Shown here: piece by piece, positions 58,141 to 64,000 of the stretch
How positions within the stretch are numbered: the first letter of the stretch is position 1
How the letters are laid out: every line of letters starts with the position of its first letter
Source: Diphasiastrum complanatum
Lineage: Eukaryota > Streptophyta > Lycopodiopsida > Lycopodiales > Lycopodiaceae
Direction: 5' to 3'
NCBI GenBank assembly: GCA_029204225.1
Contig: CM055101.1
Span: forward strand, 40,219,961-40,283,960
Length of the DNA stretch: 64,000 nucleotides
Notes under the pieces: model-generated
Databases searched by the model: none
What the model was told of the DNA's origin: nothing
Seen by the model: the letters and a program-made list of their open reading frames with translations, nothing else
Position numbers and translations under genes: made by a program

Positions 58141-58620
58141 TCAGATCAGGCGCAAATCGGGGGCAAATCCCGCTCCTGCCGCCGCCCAGCCAGGAACCCA
58201 CACGTGGCCTCCGGTCGCCCCGCCGTTCCCTGCGCCGTTTCCCGCTCGGTCTCGCTCGTCGGATCACGCCTGCCTCACCTAACCATACACCAAACGTCGT
58301 TTTCCGCCGACGAACCTTCGCCACGTGGCAGGCGGACACTCTGACACGTGGACAGATCCCGTCGGTCTATCTTACGATTCCACGGTACGAGGATCTCTGC
58401 TTTGGGTGTCTGAGTTTGGATTTTCAGTCAGAGATTTGCCGGCGCTAAACAGCGAAACTTCCGGGCCGGCGGCGAAGGACGATAACGTAATATTCGCCAC
58501 GTGTCGGGCCAGCCCCGCCTGAGGAGGCGGTACTTGTGTTGGCAGGGCGTCGTGTGGAAGCAGACGAACCCTTGACCTTTTGAATCAATAAGGGAGCTCC
58601 ACGTGCTGGAAGCGGTTGTC
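58140..58620. promoter_or_regulatory. GC-rich island with five CACGTG-type motifs
   Basis: CACGTG cores at 58,201, GCCACGTGGC (58,320-58,329, perfect palindrome), ACACGTGG (58,344), GCCACGTGTC (58,497-58,506) and CCACGTGC (58,599), plus a TTGACC W-box-like site (58,572). GC and CpG are much higher than in the flanks. It looks like the regulatory region or first exon of a gene, but the frames inside (58,106-58,522) lack ATG starts and no downstream gene is recognisable. Confidence 0.4.
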
Positions 58621-60960
58621 CTACTGCCAGGGGCTGCAGCCTGTTGAGGTGGCGTTAGTACAGCCAGAACATATGATCTGGAAAAATAGAAAACTAGATA
58701 TTGTCGTAACAATAGCGGGCTAGCTAGATTGAAGGGTGTCGTGACTCATTGCCCTTCAAAAAGAAAGTCTCTGATGAGATGCTGGACATCTTGCCCTTAA
58801 CATTGTTTTGATAAATGCCAACTTCCAAGTGACTCCGAGTCCGTCTCTATAACTTCTAGCTTTCTCCCAAAGGAAAATTGAATATGTACTAGGTATCCCC
58901 AATCCCGAGGCGGGCCACCTGCTATATGCACCTTGGAGCAACGAGGGTGGCTATAGCAAGTAGCTCACCATTGGATGAAGAATACCGTTTGTAGCAATTG
59001 CAAATCTACGGTGGATATTCAAAATGTTTTAAAAACTTTGCTATGGCTCAGAATCTGCCTGCAAGATGGTGCCATGTGCCCGATATAACAAATGCTACAT
59101 GATCATATGTGAACAAACACAATGACATTAAAAAGCGAAGTCATGTCGCTACATTTAAAAAAAAAAAAAAATCCAAGGGTTTGCTAGACTCATTGAAAAC
59201 CAAAATGCATTTTTCTAGATTTTTAAAATGGTATTCATCTAATGAGATTTGTTAAGTTGGTTAGCTTGGCATCTAAGTTTTTATGTCAAAGTGTTTCCCT
59301 AGGTTTTTTATCCAACACAATTGGCTTAGGGGCTTGCCCCACTTACAAGTTAGCACTTTTCAATTAATGCTAAATGAAGCTAACTGAAAAGTGTACTGCC
59401 GCACTTAAAGTTATTTCACACCAATGCTCGAGAAAATTGGTAAACTATAGAAATGAGTATAAAATGTATAACAGTTTTTTATACAAGCATATATATATTT
59501 TTATAAGCAAAAGTCTTCAAAAAACTAGTTTTTTGAGGATAACTTAAAAGAAGTTTTCTAAGCACTGACTCACACAAGAGTTAACAGATTCAGTTAGCAC
59601 TAACTTGGACTAGATCGTTTTGTGTTGCTCACTAGTTGTTGTGAAACAGGTTCCTTAAACTAACTTGTGTTTTAGTTAAGGTAGGACCCAACTGCCACAG
59701 TCCGTTGCCATCTCTCCTCCTCCAACAATCCACCCCCCTACGTGAGGATGGTCACTACTCGTGAGGGGCCGATATATAGGTGGCTGACCACTATCTAGAT
59801 ATCAGCCCGAGTTTCAAAAAATCAACCATATTTCCATATGAATATTTGATACTAGGGTTGATACTAAACTAGGGCCAGTCAACGCTCAAATATATACTTG
59901 GATTAGGGCTAAAAGGATCAATTTTGCCATGGATCCATTTTTTCATCATATCAAAATTCTTGGAATTAAGCATCACTCCAACTCACCATAATTCGACTCA
60001 TTAGTATTCGTGTAATCAAAACACGAATAATTCGAGTTCGTCTGAATTCCTGAGTACCAGTACACTATGTAAATACAAACACTCTCTTACTCTCTCTACG
60101 ACAACATTGTAGTCCTACTCTCTGAAGGTGAACGTCTATGCAATCAAATAACCAGAGCAAAAGCAGGATCGACGACGAACTCTTCGTGTTCGAGGTCTTC
60201 GAGCTATTCATCTTCTTCTTCGACCTAGTTCGAATACATGATCTTCGTGACCCACGTCATCCACACTACCTTGTACAACACAGACCACGTCATAGTTCAC
60301 TTTAGCACTTTTAAAGTAACTGCACTGTTTCATGCTCGTTGCCCATGCAGTCATTGTAACTACTCCATATATATATATATATATATATACATAACGGCAA
60401 CTCACGTAAATGATGATGAGACTATTTGCGATAGACATACATGCAAGTGGAAAAGAGTGAATCAGAGTTCATGTGCGAACTCCATTGTGTCGACTTTACT
60501 ATCTGATTCCATAAAATCAGAGATCTTAGAGAGAGTGAAAGCCATTCAGAAGATAAAGACAGTTATTTAATCTATAACTAGCTAAGTAAGATCATTGCAC
60601 ATAGTGCGCCATTATTGTAAACCATTCTTGGGCACAGGATTGTGATCTGATCGTTGTATTAAAACTGCTTAATTCAGATTCTCTATTCTTCTTATGTGTA
60701 TTGCACTACGAATGCTTTCTGATAATTTTTCTTTCTAACACACACTCAATTCAGAATGTCTAATCTTGAAAGAAGCATGGCTATCTCAGACGCCTAATTA
60801 TTCACTCCCTTCATGGTTATCTCTCTGACACCTACCAAGACATTCCTCCATTCGATCTAAGTAAATATTGTTGTTGTAGTTTCGGTAAAGATATTGTAAA
60901 GTTCTCTGTGTTGGAGTTGTGTTTCTTCTTTCGCACCTAATTTATTCGAGAGCACCCCAA
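58620..60960. other. Intergenic stretch, no gene recognised
   Basis: No frame shows a known motif. Visible items are an imperfect inverted repeat around 59,355-59,395 (CACTTTTCA / TGAAAAGTG) and an (AT)n run at 60,367-60,389. Confidence 0.5.
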
Positions 60961-61140
60961 CAGAGTGGTTTACTCAGAGTTTGTCGGCAGCGGAGGGCGG
61001 TCTAGTAGACGATGTGGCGCGTCCGTGCGCACTTGTGGGCATCATGCGGGATCTCATCCCCACTACCTAGCCACCCGCCATCATTCTCCTTTGACCCCAA
61101 AAGGGCTGGTACCAGGGGACAAGGGTACATTGTCTACAAT
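60960..61140 (-). repeat. Inverted relative of the 48.1-kb LTR-element interior
   Basis: The minus strand reads CCCCTGGTACCAGCCCTTTT followed by GGCGGGTGGCTAGG, the same word order as 48,104-48,153 on the plus strand, and continues with similar GATCCC and GTGCGCACG words. No LTR with TG...CA ends was found beside it. Confidence 0.6.
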
Positions 61141-61149
61141 GAGCTTATA

Positions 61150-62070
61150 TGTGTGTTCTATTATAGTCTCCATTTGCTTATGTGACGAATGCACTCTTTT
61201 TGGTGCCTTTTCGGACGTAGCCGCTTTGTGCGTAGCTTGCATCCTCCAACAAAAATATACATATGTAATAAATCTCATTCATGGTTTATTAAACATTGGT
61301 GGGCACAAACAAAAGATTGGCCTTTCAAACATAGGCATATTGCATTAAAAAAAAAGTTCATGCTTTTTATTACATGCATATTATCATTAAATAGAGTTTG
61401 ATTTTTTTTTTAAAACTTATTTACTTATACTCGATTGGTACTTGGCTGATATCACCCTTCCATATATCCAAGCTTAGCCATAATCTGTAAAAATGCCTAT
61501 ATTCATGCCCTCAACTAGTACCAAAACTTTTAAAAGGTGTAATACCTTAGAAAATTTAGTATGCACTGACTAGTAGTAGCCTACCCTCTCCCTCTCTCTC
61601 ATGCACACAATACTCATTCTATTGTGCAAAAAACTTATACCTTTGTTCGTTGGCTCGCTCACTTCTTTATGCACCTATCCCAACACCTAATCTCATTCTA
61701 ATTGCCTTCCTTTTGAGGGCCACAATTATGCTAATATGTGACTTAAAATATTAAAAAATCTATTTTGTTTACTCCTCCTTGCTCATGCTTGACTTGTTGT
61801 AAAGCTTGAAAGTCTTGATAGTGTGTAGCCAACTAGTAGCTAATCTCAAATTTGCGACGTGGAGCTTGTTTTATCTGTTCGATGCTAGTTTATGGGAAAA
61901 GTTCGTGAGTGTTGTTTTCTATCGATGATGGACTAAACTAGTCCTGAGTTTTCTTGGACTCGTAAAAGTGTGAGTGGTATCCTAACAAAAATGTATAAGG
62001 TCTTGTTTTGGGGATCTGGGTTTAATTAGTTTAGAGGTTATCTACTACTCGGCCCATCAACCTACCTAGA
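61150..62070. other. Intergenic stretch, no gene recognised
   Basis: AT-rich with poly-T and poly-A runs near 61,347 and 61,400; no motif or plausible exon seen. Confidence 0.5.
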
Positions 62071-62076
62071 AGTTTA

Positions 62077-62630
62077 TGTCGGAATTTTAATTCCACTTCA
62101 ACCATTTGATCCAGTTTCCACTATACATGTTACCAGCTATCTCTTTCAAGTCTCCACGATAGAATCGTAGACCTGGGTATTTATTCGGGAACCTGCTACA
62201 ACCTAAAAAAATACACACAAGTTCTTGATAGGCTCATGAACTATCGTCCATCACCGAACTATCAGCCACAACCATCATCCTTGATAGTCGAATTTTCGGA
62301 GTCACTACAAACTATCGAATGTATTCTTACTCTAATCTATCGACGATAGTTCACAACCCAAGGACCACCATTACTACTATTAAGACTTCATGTCTGCTTT
62401 ATTGTACGATCAGTCCAAAGGTTGACGTGTAATAGAGTAACTGAAATGTGTACATATATAGAGTTAGATGTTTACTCTAAAAGGGGGATGAAATGATCAG
62501 ACAAGAGATGTACCAATCTATCTGATCATAAGTATTGCACCTTGTTATTGTAGCCTAGCATTATCGTTCAATTCTTAATTGTTCTTCTAGGATTGTATAT
62601 TGATAAGTAGATTTATTTACAACAATTCTA
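62077..62630 (+). repeat. Solo-LTR-like copy of the 17.8-kb copia LTR
   Basis: It begins TGTCGGAATTTTAATTCCAC and aligns for about 180 bp with the LTR start at 17,841 on the other strand (shared CCATTTGRTCCAGT, TCCACGAYAG, ATACACRCAAGTTC). No internal copia sequence follows. The right end is uncertain and no target duplication was confirmed. Confidence 0.5.
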
Positions 62631-62817
62631 AGTACATTCGTGCATCTTTAATATACTATGTGTGTGTGTCTTATTGACTGAGTCGAAGTCGCGTGCTACG
62701 ATGGATGTAACGTCAATCAGGAAGAAAGTTCTCCCCAAATCAGTTATTACTTGCACAAAACAGTTTTGGAAATGTAGTTTCATTAGACCTGCATCTATAG
62801 TATTATTTGAATATTGA

Positions 62818-63450
62818 GAGTGTGAGCGGATTTTGTCCGCAATAATACGTTTTGTGCTGAGATCACTGCCAACTAGCAGTCCAGGGCCAAGTTGCAGTGG
62901 ATTTGGCGTTTTGGTTGGCGACAAAAAGAAGAAAATATTGCAGAATTGGCTGCACGTACTTACTGTAGGATTTATTGCGAGGTTTCTTTGTTGGGGCATA
63001 ACCAGAACTTTCAAATCATGTCTACTTTCAAGGCTTTCTATTGAAGCTGACCACAAGGATTCATCTACCTCATTGCATCAAAAACTAGCTAGATCGCCAG
63101 TAGACATTTCAGGATTATTTTCTGAGACTCCTGACAGTGGTAATGCTTTCTATGAGAAATCTGGATTTAAATTGCATGTGAACGATTCCTACAGATTGAG
63201 GTCTCAGATTTCCGACTGGGACGTTCAGCGTAGAAGATGGCTTTCTAAAAATCCTCACAAAAAGGCGACAACAACTAGAAAATCTCCACTGTTTTTAGTC
63301 TCGAGTTCTCAGCCGCGTCCTTGTGAGAATCCAATGGGAGATCACTTTCTCCTCAAAGCCATCAAGAACAAGATGGATTATTATCGCCTACATGGCAATG
63401 ACATATTCTACAAATGGCGCAGCTTTGATCCAGCAATGGTGAGCTTCTGA
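62818..63450 (+). pseudogene. Truncated GT34-family glycosyltransferase (XXT/GMGT-like)
   Basis: The open frame has a basic run KKKK followed by a hydrophobic segment (WLHVLTVGFIARFLCWGI), then a stem, SDWDVQRRRWLSKNPH, FLVSSSQPRPCENPMGDHFL and IKNKMDYYRLHGNDIFYKW. This matches the N-terminal half of type II Golgi alpha-xylosyl/galactosyltransferases of family GT34 (family length about 440-460 residues; about 205 codons here). There is no in-frame ATG before the conserved NPMGDH block. A TGA occurs exactly where the family has the Trp of its YWAK motif, and homology ends within a few codons. The DxD catalytic region is absent. A GTGAGC at the end could be a donor, but the family's genes are usually intronless here, so a broken copy is favoured. 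Confidence 0.65.
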
Positions 63451-63566
63451 GTGAAGCCATGCGTTTGGGCAAGTGCCTGAATAAAAGCCATGACGTCATC
63501 CGTTTGCTTGGGCAATAGATATTGCTGCAACACTACGAGTGCAAAAATCAATCTCAGCATCCCACG

Positions 63567-63786
<220 letters not shown>

Positions 63787-64000
63787 CCGAGGGTTTTGTA
63801 GATAAGTCAAGTTTGGTGAAAATGATGAGGGCGGAGATTAGGTTGCCTTAGATCTTATACTAAGGCTTTGATTAGTGTTCACTGAATTTTGTTTGCATAA
63901 TAGAGGCGCATGATTCTAACAATGTTAATTTTGACACTTCCCACTTTTGAAGCTTTATATACAAAGATATTCATTTGGTTGTTGGTGTTGTAGAAACCCT

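Noticed and set aside
58106-58522. Frames inside the GC-rich island
   Set aside because: They depend on GTG starts, lack ATG, and mirror GC composition; kept only as a regulatory candidate.
62628-63056. 142-codon minus frame opposite the GT34 relic
   Set aside because: Shadow of the plus-strand frame that carries GT34 motifs.

Overview
This window is nuclear DNA from a seed plant, almost certainly an angiosperm. The evidence is GT-AG introns, plant-type Ty1/copia, Ty3/gypsy, hAT and Helitron remnants, very long GA/CT/GT microsatellites, and one well-preserved plant gene. Introns of 4.6 and 11.8 kb and the dense repeats point to a large genome. A magnoliid or early-diverging eudicot is possible, but the sequence does not settle this.

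The one clearly intact gene lies on the minus strand at 44,201-24,210. It has ten exons (1,320 nt, 439 codons plus stop, every junction in phase) and encodes an N-terminally anchored WD40 protein resembling transducin beta-like protein 2. A TATA box and a GA-repeat 5' UTR precede it. Intron 4 holds a LINE scrap. Intron 5 is a transposon nest: copia pieces in both orientations (27.1-29.2 kb), a decayed Ty3/gypsy element (29.2-32.5 kb) that itself contains a GC-rich inverted block with a foldback element (30.9-31.7 kb), and a DUF659/hAT transposase copy (32.5-36.8 kb).

Left arm (0-24 kb): unrecognised coding-like exons (+, 0-1.2 kb); a Ulp1/C48 protease-like gene with four consistent exons (-, 1.6-2.5 kb); a TATA/CCAAT/G-box promoter-like cluster (2.77-2.91 kb); a decayed reverse transcriptase of an unusual non-LTR, non-LINE type (-, 4.4-6.4 kb); two copia relics tail to tail (6.7-9.6 kb); gypsy RT scraps (10.1 and 16.3 kb); a 290-bp GT/GC tract (11.5 kb); and a copia relic with its LTR (17.0-19.0 kb). 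Most of 11.8-16.2 kb and 19.8-24.2 kb carries nothing recognisable.

Right arm (44-64 kb): pieces of a Helitron that joins a PIF1-type helicase to an endonuclease-exonuclease-phosphatase domain (-, about 45.0-46.0 kb), with a probable Rep-side piece at 49.3-49.5 kb. Between them sit copia integrase, LINE and a non-coding LTR element with a tRNA-Met-type primer site (47.2-49.2 kb). Next comes a complete non-autonomous LTR retrotransposon with a matching 5-bp target duplication and an orphan ORF (50,015-53,559), then a gypsy gag relic with a related primer site (54.6-56.5 kb), a GC-rich island with five CACGTG motifs (58.2-58.6 kb), a solo-LTR-like repeat (62.1 kb), and a truncated GT34 glycosyltransferase pseudogene (62.8-63.5 kb).

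No CRISPR, rRNA or tRNA gene was found. All protein-family calls come from motif reading by eye; no database search was run.
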